Positions 29,719-40,895 of a stretch of DNA of 64,000 nt are shown piece after piece. The notes below the pieces were generated by a model that saw nothing but the letters and a program-made list of their open reading frames with translations, was not told the origin of the DNA and ran no database searches. The stretch is from Nephrocerus scutellatus. Taxonomy: Eukaryota > Arthropoda > Insecta > Diptera > Pipunculidae. The position numbers and the translations under genes are program-made. Positions within the stretch are counted from its first letter, which is position 1; every line of letters starts with the position of its first letter. Location: NCBI GenBank assembly GCA_947095585.1, contig OX352763.1, positions 66,825,067 through 66,889,066 of the forward strand, written 5' to 3'.

Positions 29719-30423
29719 TGTTTGTATGTAGATGTGTTGTTGAGTCTACTAGTATTGACCAAGGTTCTTATACCTTGACAATAGTTGATGATAATGGTAC
29801 ATAAACCAGTATCACCAATTAGACTTGCAACGTTTGTTTGTGTTACCCAGTGAATGCAAAGAATGCGAACAATGAACGACGATTTAAAGTAAACTCTTAC
29901 GAACCTTTTAATTGAATAATTTATTTGACTTATTCATAGCTTATATACTATGATTTCTTATCATAAGCATGCATTCGTTGAGTGCAGTGCTAGCATAGCC
30001 CAGACAACTCGAACGGATGTTTCCCATGAAAAAGTGCTAGACTAAGATTTGTAACAAAATATTATATGAACGCACACGTCAGAGGTGTGCACCGAACGTG
30101 GGAATAAATGACAAAAAGTGTGATAAGAAATTATGCTACTGAATAAGTCAGCACATTGCACTGATCGTGGGAACAAGAATACTGCAAAATAAGACGTCAG
30201 CACATTGCGCTGGTCGTGTGAATAAATTTAAAGACAATTTGGTAACTAAATATACAGTTACATGTGCATGTGTCTATTTTGAATTTTATACATTTATTTG
30301 ATAAGGAAATATGTGCAATGTGTGCATTTGAGTTTTATTAATCTAAGTAAGGAAATATGTGCAATGTGTGCATTAAAGTTTTATTAATCTAAGTAATGAA
30401 ATTTACTACTCTAAGTATCAACA
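29719..30423 (-). repeat. BEL dimer shared middle LTR
   Basis: TGTTTGTATG...AGTATCAACA, 705 bp. It serves as 5' LTR of the left unit and 3' LTR of the right unit. It resembles LTR 3 more than LTR 1. Confidence 0.92.
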
Positions 30424-31871
30424 TTCTCCGCGCCTTGAACTATTGTTCAAATATGAACGGTAAAGTTGTCTCCATCTCTTGAGGTAGTCCTTGGGTCTGG
30501 CAGTGGTGTGTTGGTCGTTGCTTGTTTTTGACGACGTTGTATGTTAGTGCAGATTTTGTAGCTCAAAATGATCAGGCAGCAGAAGACAGCGATATATCCA
30601 ATCGTAAACTGATGGACATCATGGGCTTGTGTTTGGTGCAGCAATTCATTAAGTTGTTGTTGTGTGATGAACTCTTGGATCTTTTCATCTGACTGTCCTG
30701 AATACTCTATCGTGTTGTGAACTAAGTATTCTGGATTGCGGATGTTTATGAAGTTGGACAGATTCCCCACCGGCGTGAACCATTTCCTTACTGAGCTGGA
30801 ATAGACGTTGTGCCCATGGATGGCAACTAAATCGTGTTTAACGGTGCAGTCCGCCGAAATGGTTATAATGCCAGACCGTTGCAGAATTACTTGAGACACG
30901 TTCCTATGGCAAACGACGTTTAACAGAATTTCGTTCCGTAGGGAAAATGATGTAGCTCTGTCATTAGGTCCAAGATAGACGATTAAATTTTTTGAAGATT
31001 GGTGACAGGGAGGAAAATTTGAAAAGTCTGCGACATTACTAGCTGAGCTAATTGTTGTCGATATATTTGGGTCGTTGAATTGTTGACTTGATCCATTATT
31101 TCCTTTATTTCGACGTCGAGATTTTGAAATTGTTTTTTGATTCTTCCTTGGTTGATTAGGATTAGGTTGGCAGTAGAATTGATAATTGATCTTTGATTTT
31201 TCATAAGACGTAAGAGATAATCTTCTCCAGCTCGCAAATCTGTAATGACGCGTGACATGCGTTCGGCATAATCTGAATCTAAAACTCCAAATAGGGCATT
31301 GGCTACATTCCCCACAATATTGATAGCCCCACTTTTTGATCGGGAGGATCCTTGTCGCAGTAGTTCGTCATTGTCTTCTAATTCCTGATAGAGATGAACA
31401 AAGTGTTGTATGGAATTGTTGCAGAAATCTTTGTCTGTCATGGCTCGGCAAAGTGTTTTGAGCTTGATGCAGCCTTCTCTTACTAGGTTCAGGTCGTTTC
31501 GGTAGGGCTTCATGTCGTAGTAAACCACTAAGTTCCATTCATCCGAAATGATATGCGCGTTTCCCAGGTTTTCGAAATGGATTCCGAGAGTAGAGTTGAA
31601 TTGGAGTATTTTTACTTCAGGGACTGTTCAGGATGTTCACCGATGTGCGGAGAGCTTGAATTTGGCTCTTCACATGATGTTAACTTTGGAGGAACTGGTG
31701 GAGTTTTCAAGTCGGCTTGAGATCCAAAATCTTGAATTTCAACAGGTAGAGGTGACAACCTGTGAATTGGCCTTCGGAAGATGCTGTTTGCTGTTTGTAT
31801 TTCTGCAACGCGCACTACTCCGTTTTCTCCGGGAATGGTCTGAAGTACTCTCCCCACTGGCTATTTCATGA
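30424..31871 (-). pseudogene. env: Env-like gene, right BEL unit
   Basis: It is near-identical to the left env but about 100 bp are missing near 31618, removing the first hydrophobic segment. Frames: 31857-31612, 31528-30983 (fusion-like SRSKSGAINIVGNVANAL) and 30899-30447 (membrane anchor IGYIAVFCCLIILSYKIC). The frameshift near 30983 matches the left copy. Not functional; not reconstructed. Confidence 0.7.
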
Positions 31872-34800
31872 CTGGACAGTTGTCCTCTTTAATAATGACA
31901 AAAGTTCCTGGAAGTATATTATTGCATTTGTGCTGCCACTTATGGCGTTGTTGAAGCTCATGAAAATATTCATTCTGCCATCTTTTCCAAAAGCCTTCTT
32001 TGATGTCTGAAATGATCTTCCATCTTGCTGGGAGATTAGCCCTGGAAGGTTCAGCTGCTGGATCAATGGAGTTTGTTAATGGAATGGCTCTCCTATAATT
32101 AAATGTCCATGTGTTAGTGCAATCAAATCGTTCGGATCAGCTGACATCGGAGTGAGTGGTCTTGAATTCATGATGGCTTCAATTTCAATCACCAGTGTTT
32201 CTAGATCTTCATAGGTCAATGACGCAGGTTCCAGGCTGCGTTGTAAGAAATGTTTTGCCGACTTTACCGCTGCTTCCCAAAGGCCTCCGAAATGGGGTGC
32301 CCTAGGAGGAATGAAATGAAATTCAATTCCTCTTGCTATGAATGCGTGGTGTATCTTCGTTCTTGCTTTGTCAGTGTGAATCATTTCGCTCAACTCTTGT
32401 AATTGATTCTTGGCACCGCCAAAGTTGGTTGCGTTGTCACAATACAAGTGACGGCAATTACCTCGCTTTCCGATGAATCGTTTTATAGCCGCTATGAACC
32501 CCATGGTTGAGAGGTCCGTGACAAGTTCTAGATGAACTGCCTTAGATGCGAAGCAGTAGAATACTGCGATGTATGTTTTTTGAGGATGCTTTCCCCTCAC
32601 CTTAAAATGAGTCCTGAATGGACCGCAAAAATCAACCCCCGCATTAACAAATGGACGCGTTGGCAGGACTCTATGCGCAGGAAGATTTCCCATTATTTGC
32701 GTGAGCAATTTTGGTTTTGCCCTTGCACACCTGACGCAATTCTGTACCATTGATTGCGCTAATGTTTTGCCTTTGATGGGCCAGAATTTCTGTCTAGTGA
32801 TAGATAGAAGAGCTTGTGGACCACAATGTAGATTCTCGCTGTAAAGTGACGTCACCAGTAACTTCGTGAATGGGTGTGAATAAGGAAGTAGTAGCGGATG
32901 TTTTATTTCGTACGGTAGTGATGAGGCTTTCAGACGACCACCTACTCGGATTGCGCCTCTATCATCAATGAAAGGAGATAAGCTTACGATTGGGCTGTCC
33001 TTTGGGGTCTCTGCGAGTTGTTGTAGATGTCTTAAGTCCTTCTTGAACTCCTCACCCTGCATAGTCTTTATAATGCATATTAATGACTTATGCATTTCCA
33101 TCGGCTTCAAGGTACCCGTATCTCCCTTTGGTTCCTTGTTCTTTGTGGCCCTCGAGTAACTAATAAATCGAAGTACGTAAGCGTAAATGCGTTGAAGTCT
33201 CCGGAAGTTGTTTTGATGATCAACATTGTGCATTATACCGTAGGGCTCGGCTGTAGCTTCTAACACATGTTTTGTGATTCTTTTCTCGACGTCGCATTCA
33301 CCTTTAGTCGTGTATGGAGGGGGCCATGCCGATTCCACTCCATGTAAGTATAGAGGTCCATAAAACCACAGGTTGCATGATGCCAACTTCTCTGCCGGGA
33401 TCCCACGCGAAAGTATGTCGGCCGAGTTGTCTCTAGATCGTACGTGTCGCCATTGTGGAGCTGATGAGAGCTCCTGGATCTTTGATTCGCGATTAGCGAC
33501 GAAGGTTTTGAAGGATGACGACGATGAAGTAATCCAAGCCAATACTATTTCCGAGTCTGCCCACACATAGGTAAAACACGCTTTGAATCCCAGGTCCCTT
33601 TTGATGCGATTGACCAATTTTGCTGCTTGTGTTGCTGCGCATAACTCCAGCCGAGGTGTAGTGAGTTTTTTTATTGGAGCCACCTTTGACTTGGCACATA
33701 GTAGTCGGACTGTGATGATGTTGTCCTTACTGACAGCTCTAATGTAAATAGCTGCGCCGTATGCCCTTTCAGACGCATCTGCAAATGCATGAATCTGGAC
33801 AGACTTTGGGATTCTGTGCAAAAATATATGTCGATCAATCTTGACGTCTCTCAGATGCTTGAGCCCTTCGCGGAAATGCTTCCACTCCAATTGTAGTTCC
33901 TTGGAAAGAACAGCGTCCCAATCAACTGCATCCTTCCAGAGTTTTCGAAGAAACATTGGACTTAAGAAACCCAATGTATCGAATAGGTAAGCAATGTCAG
34001 ACAGTACGGTGCGTTTGTTAATTTTTTCGTTAATGCTAGGTTGAATGTTCACGAGGAAGGAATCTGACTTAGGTATCCATGTTTGCCCAAGTGTTTTGAT
34101 ATGAATAGAGTCATCAATGTCCAGATCTAATTGATGTGCGATGTCACTTGCCGGAAATCTTTTTAAAAAGCTCTCATGATTTGAACACCACTTTCGCAGG
34201 GTGAAGCCAGCTTTGAGAAGCAGCTTATCTGTTTGGTCCTGCATTTCCAATGCTGTACTCAGGCTATCTGAACTTGTCATTACGTCGTCAACGTAGAAGA
34301 CCCTTTTTAATACTTCTGCACCCAACGGATAACCCTTGGATTCGTCATTTGCTAATTGTTTTAGACATCTTGTGGCTATATAGGGCGCGGATGTAATCCC
34401 GTACGTAACTGTTTCTAGTTGATAGGTCTGTATGTCTTCTGTAAGGGTGTCTCTCCAAAGAATTAGCTGGAAGCGTTTGTCAACCTCGTGGATAAGTATT
34501 TACCGATACACTTTTCAATATCAACCGTTAAAACATATCTAGTTAGGCGAAAGCGAAGTAGGATTGAGATTAAGTCATCTTGAATGGTTGGACCAGTTAA
34601 TAAGAGATCTTTGAGATTGGATGTTGTTTTTGATGAGGCATCAAAAACCACTCGTAATTTTGTAGTTGTGCTGCTCGGTTGCTGTGATGAGGAAGAAAAT
34701 AGTGTGCTCCCTCCATCTTGCTGGCATCGATTTTTTCCAATTGTCTAAGATTTCTATATTCATTTATGAACTAGTGATATTGCTATTTGAGGTCTTCTTG

Positions 34801-35160
34801 TCTTGCTAATTTTCTTTCGAGTGCCAGGTAGCGCTGTTGCGCAAACCCTCTTGGCTCTCCTGGCTCGCTTGGATCTCCTTTGAAAGGGAGTCTGACAACA
34901 AATCGCCCACTGCTATTTCTTTTGGTGTTTTCAGTAAAATGGGTTGCGCACCTTCTCTCTTCAGCTGTGCGACTCCTTTCTTCTGATTGTGGAACTTCTT
35001 CTATTTTCCAAAACCTTTTCATATCTTGCTTTAATTGGTCTTCAGTGCAAATCCCGCTAGTTGCCCATAATTGGGTTATGTCTCCAGCTTTCCCAGAGAC
35101 TATCCAGCCAAAGTGTGTATTGTGTAGCGTTGGTTAGTCCCTTCCCAGACTTATTTGTCC
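31872..35160 (-). pseudogene. pol: Pol of right BEL unit
   Basis: It has the same layout as the left unit: RT fingers (35022-34783; 34651-34463), the same frameshift and stop near 34500, and a 749-codon frame (34325-32076) with YVDDVM, RNase H and integrase ([21 protein letters not shown]). The 32-bp segment missing in the left unit is present here (about 31997-32029). A handful of substitutions separate the units (for example GKRG for GRRG near integrase). Confidence 0.85.
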
Positions 35161-37116
35161 TACGTCGAGTAAGTGAAAGTAAACTTCAGCTCCAATTAAT
35201 AGGTCAACATGATCCGGACGATCGAAAAGTGGATCCGCAAGTATAATGTTTTTCGGAATGGCCCATTCCGAATTTTCGATCCTTCGTGTTGGCTGAGGAG
35301 GCGTTATTTTTAGTAGGACGAATGCTTCAAGACTTATAGAAAAGTCGTCTTCTGGATTTCAGGAGCATATTCATTCTTTTGTGTGAATGCCTTGTGCCTT
35401 CGCCGATTCCTAAGATGCCCATGGTTTCAATCACTTCTGGAAGCTCAAGTCTTCTTGCCAATTTTTCTGTTACAAAATTGATCTGGAATCTAACAATGCT
35501 CTGCATTCTACAACGCCGCCTTGGCTGTCCTCAAGTTTGACTACTACCGTGCTAAGGAACACGTAACATCTTTTGGTTTGCGCCAATGCAGCTGCCGACA
35601 CAAGCGTATTGCCCTGCCCTGTGAGTTTATCTTGATGGGTTTCCAGGGGGCGTTGTCCACTGGAGGTATGAGTTGGCTATGCTGGTGTTTTCTCAAAATG
35701 TAACAAGGTGTTGTGCTTTCTTGAACAATTGTGTGAATTGTGAGAACTTCTGACAATAAAACAATTTGTGGTTGTCACTGGAGCATAGAGGACAACGAGC
35801 TCTTCCTGCTGCAATAGACATCAACGCACGTGCAACCGGTTTCTTTTGATAGTCTTCTATGCTTCGACCTTTGTTTCCCAATGCCTCCAAGGATTGAAAG
35901 CGGACTTCGAGAAATGTTAGGAAGTCTGATAGCACGGGCAATGCTCTGGGTCTCTTCAATGACTGTTCGTACAATGAGTGCGTGTTGCGATCTAATTTTC
36001 GGATGAGTACATGGACCAGCAGTGGATCCCAGTGCATGATGTTTACACCGAGATTGTATAGCCCATGTAGACATTCCTGAGTGGTGTCATTATGCCTGAG
36101 GCTGATTCTGACGAAATTGGAGCTTGCTGCAATAGTCGATTTAGGAATGATGTAGTTAGGAGCCTCAAATTTTCATAACGTTCTTGCAGAATCTTCTATG
36201 TGGAAGAATAATTTTCATTGGAGAGAGCAAGATGTCGGATAAGTTTTTCTGCTTCTCCCGACAGATTAGTCTTCAGGTACCACATCTTTTCGCACTCTGC
36301 CATTGACTGTTTGTCCACCATTTGAGTAAATAAGTTGTGGAATTGTTTCCATTTAAGATAGTCTCCATCAAATTTAGGCAGTACAATTTGAGGTAAGTTC
36401 AATCGGGTGCTGTTGCTCGCTGTTGTTGATGGTTGTGATTGTTGTGGTATAGCACAGTTGTCGCGTTCTTCTGCACATTTTACAAGTGCACCTTGAGCGA
36501 TAACTTCCATTTTGATGTAACCTTGCAGGTCGTGGCCAGCCGTTTCTGGGTCATCTGTCATGTCCCAAATTTTGTCTTGAAGGCATTCAATTTGTACCCA
36601 AAAGTTTGTAATCGTCTCTCTTTTCAGCTCTCAAAACTGCTTTGATGTCGCTTGCGATTCCTGCAGGCTGTCTAGAGCACGCAGCCGTGCCTTCATCAAG
36701 GCTTCTTGCCGTCTGATCGTGCGTATGAATTCGTTTGATGTCTGTTGTGGTGCAGAGGCGTCATCTTGTAATCTATGCTGTAACAACGTCCCCTTTGTTG
36801 ATTCTGCTGTAACATCTTTAGCGGCGGCTAGTTGAAGGGACGATATGTTCATCTGGAATTCGTCTTTGTATCGATCGCGAATAGCCTTTATGGCATCGTA
36901 GTAATTATTCGCAAAGTAGATATGATCCAATTGGTCTGGATGGGAGGACTTGATGTCGCTATGTGTTGCATCAAAGTCCTGCCAAAGCTCCTCAAGCCTT
37001 TGAAGGCGTTCTTTGTAGTATATGACTATCCTAGTGACGAGGTCCTTCTTATAGTTTGAAATGATTCGCTCGATTCCAGATCCAGTGATTCGTTGCAGTT
37101 CCGCCTTCTGGTCCAT
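35161..37116 (-). pseudogene. gag: Gag, zinc knuckle and decayed protease of right BEL unit
   Basis: Frames 37116-36631, 36561-36196 and 36037-35693 parallel the left gag. This copy keeps the CCHC-type knuckle CPLCSSDNHKLFYC and the protease region (35690-35300), but the latter is broken and its active-site Asp-Ser-Gly reads Asp-Ser-Arg. The region ends in ILADPLFDRPDHVDLLIGA, continuous with pol. Confidence 0.8.
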
Positions 37117-37165
37117 AGTGCTGCTGCAGGGAATGCTTCACGGTGTAATTGTTAAACGTTGCTGC

Positions 37166-37184
37166 AATCACGTCGGGGTCACTA
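37166..37184 (-). promoter_or_regulatory. tRNA-Trp primer-binding site, right BEL unit (one mismatch)
   Basis: AATCACGTCGGGGTCACTA: same site as in the left unit with the CCA end changed to CTA. Confidence 0.7.
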
Positions 37185-37186
37185 AA

Positions 37187-37891
37187 TGTTTGTATGTAGA
37201 TGTGTTGTTGGGTCTACTAGTATTGACCAAGGTTCTTATACCTTGACAATAGTTGATGGTAATGGTACATAAACCAGTATAACCAATTAGACTTGCAACG
37301 TTTGTTTGTGTTACCCAGTGAATGCAAAGAATGCGAACAATGAACGACGATTTAAAGTAAACTCTTACGATCCTTTTAATTGAATAATTTATTTGATTTA
37401 TTCATAGCTTATATACTATGATTTCTTATCATAAGCATGCATTCGTTGAGTGCAGTGCTAGCATAGCCCAGACAACTCGAACGGATGTTTCCCATGAAAA
37501 AGTGCTAGACTAAGATTTGTAACAAAATATTATATGAACGCACACGTCAGAGGTGTGCACCGAACGTGGGAATAAATGACAAAAAGTGTGATAAGAAATT
37601 ATGCTACTGAATAAGTCAGCACATTGCACTGATCGTGGGAACAAGAATACTGCAAAATAAGATGTCAGCACATTGCGCTGGTCGTGTGAATAAATTTAAA
37701 GACAATTTGGTAACTAAATATACTGTTACATGTGCATGTGTCTATTTTGAATTTTATACATTTATTTGATAAGGAAATATGTGCAATGTGTGCATTTGAG
37801 TTTTATTAATCTAAGTAAGGAAATATGTACAATGTGTGCATTTAAGTTTTATTAATCTAAGTAATGAAATTTACTACTCTAAGTATCAACA
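37187..37891 (-). repeat. BEL dimer LTR 3 (5'-most on the minus strand)
   Basis: 705 bp, TGTTTGTATG...AGTATCAACA. Followed by AAGGG and the resumed gag frame of element C. Confidence 0.92.
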
Positions 37892-38254
37892 AAGGGGGTA
37901 AATGATAGACTACGTATTATACTCGACAGTGCAAGACACACGAATTTTAAAGAAGCGGCACAACATTTACTGGAAATAGACCAAGGGCCCACAAATTCCA
38001 CAGTGAACTATCTCAATGAGTGGTCACCAAACACACAAAGACTGGCAAACAACAATAACCAAAACTTTACAAGACAAAACTTTAGAGGACAGAACTTTAG
38101 AGGAAACAACTATAGAGAACAAAACTTCAGAGGACAAAATTCTAGAGGACGTAACGGCAACATCATGACTAACAATTACAACCCCAACAAAAAACAGAAC
38201 AATGTCCCGAATAGCTATAGAAATCACTCTAATAATAATAACCTAAAAATTTAA
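37892..38254 (+). pseudogene. gag: Gag C-terminus of element C with Arg-Gly repeats
   Basis: The frame resumes after the BEL insertion: GVNDRLRIILDSARHTNFKE, then NYLNEWSPNT and a tandem QNFRGQNFRG/NNYREQNFRG repeat, basic and Asn-rich. It replaces a zinc knuckle as the likely RNA-binding part. It then joins RT sequence at NNNLKI followed by a stop, the junction of an internal deletion. Confidence 0.75.
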
Positions 38255-38801
38255 AAGTGTGCTTTCCTACGAAAAGAAGTATTGTATCTAGGACACATTA
38301 TTTCCGCGAAGGAAATTCACCTGGATCTTACGAAATCAGCAGTAATGAGCAATTATCCTACTCCCACAATTGCAGATGAGGTAAGAAGGTTCGTAGCATT
38401 TGCTAATTACTACCGTAAATTCATTCCAAATTTTGCCACAATAGCTATCCCACTCAACAAATTACTTAGGAAAAACGTAGAATTCAATTTTGACCAGAAC
38501 TGTGAAAAGTTTTTTCAACTTCTAAAAAATCTTCACTTGTCCCCAAATTCTACAATTCTCGAATTTCAACATAGAATTTTACTGACAGACGCCTCAGGAT
38601 TTGCATTAGGAGCTGTATTGTCAAATTTCGATGACTATTGCGATGACCATTGCCTATGCGAGTAAAACTCTGAATAGTGCCGAAAAGAACTATAGCACCA
38701 TAGAAAAAGAGTTACCGGCCATAGTTTGGGCAATAAAACACTACCGACAATATTTGTTCGGTAGAAAGTTCAAAATTATTACAGACCAAAGACCACTTTT
38801 T
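38255..38801 (+). pseudogene. pol: RT thumb and RNase H of element C
   Basis: KCAFLRKEVLYLGHIIS starts the fragment; then FVAFANYYRKFIPNFATIAI and [18 protein letters not shown] (RNase H, first Asp). A 12-bp imperfect duplication (GATGACyATTGC) at about 38629-38653 shifts the frame. The second frame reads [20 protein letters not shown] and [15 protein letters not shown], then stops at the repeat insertion. About nine codons are lost at the insertion. Confidence 0.8.
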
Positions 38802-39867
38802 AAATTCTCTATATTAACTTCACTTGCCCGTGTCGTCGGTCGTCTGTCGTGGAATCTTGCGATCAATTTATAACCCACTTCCCAAAGCCCGATTTTATTG
38901 AAGTTTTGCACACATGGAGACAACACTTTCTATTAAAATTTGAGGCCAGGGGGCTCCCATACAAATATTTTACAAAATTTTAACCGATTTTCTTCAAATG
39001 TTATACACATGTTGGTCTGATGGACAACACTTTTTGTAAAAATTGTGGAGACCACGGGCCACGGGTTCGTGGGGCCCCATAAAATTTTTTTAAAAAAATT
39101 AACCCGACTTTCTTCAAATTTTATATACGCGGGTATCTCCGATAGACAACACTTTTTGTAAAAATTTTGGAGACCCCGGGCCCCGGGTTGTGGGACCCCA
39201 TAAATTTTTTTTTTAAAAATTAACCCGATTTTCTTCATATTTTATAAACGCGTGTATCTCCGATAGGCAACACTTTTTGTAGACACCAAAATTTTTTTTA
39301 AAAAAATTAACCCGATTTTCTTCAAATTTTATAAACGTATGTATCTCCAATGGAAAACACTTTTTGTAAATATTTTTTTTTTTTTTTAAATTAACCCGAT
39401 TTTCTTCATATTTTATAAACGCGTGTATCTCCGATAGACAACACTTTTTGTAGACACCAAAATTTTTTTTAAAAAAATTAACCCGATTTTCTTCAAATTT
39501 TATATACGTATGTATCTCCAATGGAAAACACTTTTTGTAAATATTTTGCCGTGATCGGGCCTCTGTAACGGAAGGCCTCATTAAAAATTTTAAAAATTTA
39601 CCCGATTTTCTTCAATTTTTATACACACATGTTTAATCCTATGGACAACGCTTTTTGTAAAAATTTTGAAGTGGCCCCAAGGCCGAGAGGTTTCCATGTA
39701 AATTTGTAAAAATTAGCCCGATTTTCTTTAAATTTTATAGACTCCGATGGAAACACTTTTTGTAAAAATTTTGGAGTGATCAGGATAAGGGGGCTCCCTT
39801 TGCACTTTGTATTTCAATTAGAGAATTTACATAAAAAATTTTAATTTTTATGGTTGTGTTTTTTTCC
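38802..39867 (+). repeat. Inverted-repeat-bounded tandem family, copy D (inserted in RNase H)
   Basis: It starts AAATTCTCTATATTAACTTC and ends AGAGAATTTACATAAAAAAT...TTATGGTTGTGTTTTTTT. Inside are the GTCGGTCGTC run, the CCCGATTTTATTGAAG segment and about six units with TCTCCGATAGACAACACTTT and GGGGCCCC. Because it lies in a known coding sequence, its ends can be placed: RNase H is interrupted after QRPLF and resumes at SSRLTKFRLQLEEYNF. Confidence 0.85.
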
Positions 39868-40374
39868 TTTCAAGTAGATTAACAAAATTCAGACTGCAAC
39901 TAGAAGAATACAACTTTCACATTGAATATAAACCCGAAAAAGATAATTGCACAGCTTACGCTTTAAGTCGCTTAAAATGGGATTCTGATCAACTGAGACA
40001 ACTCCACGTATGTGTCATAACATGGTCGAAATAAGAAGCAGAAAAATCAATACAGAAAAACCCAACGAACAAACAGAAAACCGAAGCAGAAGAAAATAAT
40101 CGTATAATTACAGAGCTATTAAAGTCACCAGAGCATGGAAACAAAATAATTGAGTTAAAAATATGTAACAGTTTCGAGGACGAGGAATCAAATAAAAGAT
40201 ATGGATATAATCCTGGGACCCAACAAAGTTTTGGCATGCGTCCCAGTGAAGAATTGTATACTCCTAAGAAGGGACAAGGATGGCACTACAGCCCGATCGA
40301 CAACATTTTGCGATTTGTTGTCGAGGGACGTGCATCGCAACTGTGGACTATTATCAATAAAAAAATTATACATT
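39868..40374 (+). pseudogene. pol: RNase H end and pol linker of element C
   Basis: SSRLTKFRLQLEEYNFHIEY and KDNCTAYALSRLKWD close RNase H. Decayed linker sequence with several stops continues to IKKLY, where the Jockey LINE begins after AATTATACATT. Confidence 0.65.
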
Positions 40375-40400
40375 ATTTGTATTTGTATTTGTATTTGTAT

Positions 40401-40895
40401 AGCATAAAAACGTTATAATGTGTATGTGAAGTCGCACAATTTACAGAGATATGGTATATATGCCTTACTACTGAGAAATTATAAAGGAATCTAAATACAT
40501 GCTATTAAAGAAAAAGTAATTTGAAGGAAAAAGCTATAGAAAAAACCTCCAATCTAAATAGTGTGCTTAAATATAATGTTATGTGACACTAATAAATAAG
40601 CTTAAGATTATAAGACTAGATTAGAAAAAACGATCAGCAAATAAATAAATAAATATATAAGTAATTATATAAATTAAAAAAAATAAAAAAAAAATAAATA
40701 AATAAATAAATAAATGAATAATAAGTAAATATAATATAGATAATAAGTTAACAATTAAGAATATAAATAAGAAAAAACTATAATGAATGAATTATGAACA
40801 ACAAGTAATATAAATATAAGAAATAACGAGAAAAAAAAAACTTAACAATCTTAAATAAATAACAACAATAAATTTCGATGAGGTGTGATGAACAA
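40401..40895 (-). other. 3' UTR of the Jockey LINE
   Basis: AT-rich, non-coding, with an (AAAT)n microsatellite near 40637-40720 and AATAAA-like motifs. No other feature seen. Confidence 0.6.

Larger units (their letters stand above)
22657..37891 (-). mobile_element. BEL/Pao tandem dimer: LTR-interior-LTR-interior-LTR
   Basis: Three nearly identical LTRs (22657-23365, 29719-30423, 37187-37891) bound two interiors on the minus strand. Both outer edges are flanked by AAGGG (22652-22656; 37892-37896), a 5-bp target duplication typical of BEL/Pao. The middle LTR is shared and has no such duplication. Each interior encodes gag, protease remnant, BEL-type RT (YVDDVM), RNase H, integrase and an env-like protein. 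The interiors share inactivating lesions and differ by later deletions. Confidence 0.92.

Noticed and set aside
38802..39867. Copy D as a precise introner in RNase H
   Set aside because: There is no GT donor at the left edge and about nine codons are missing, so splicing would not restore the protein.
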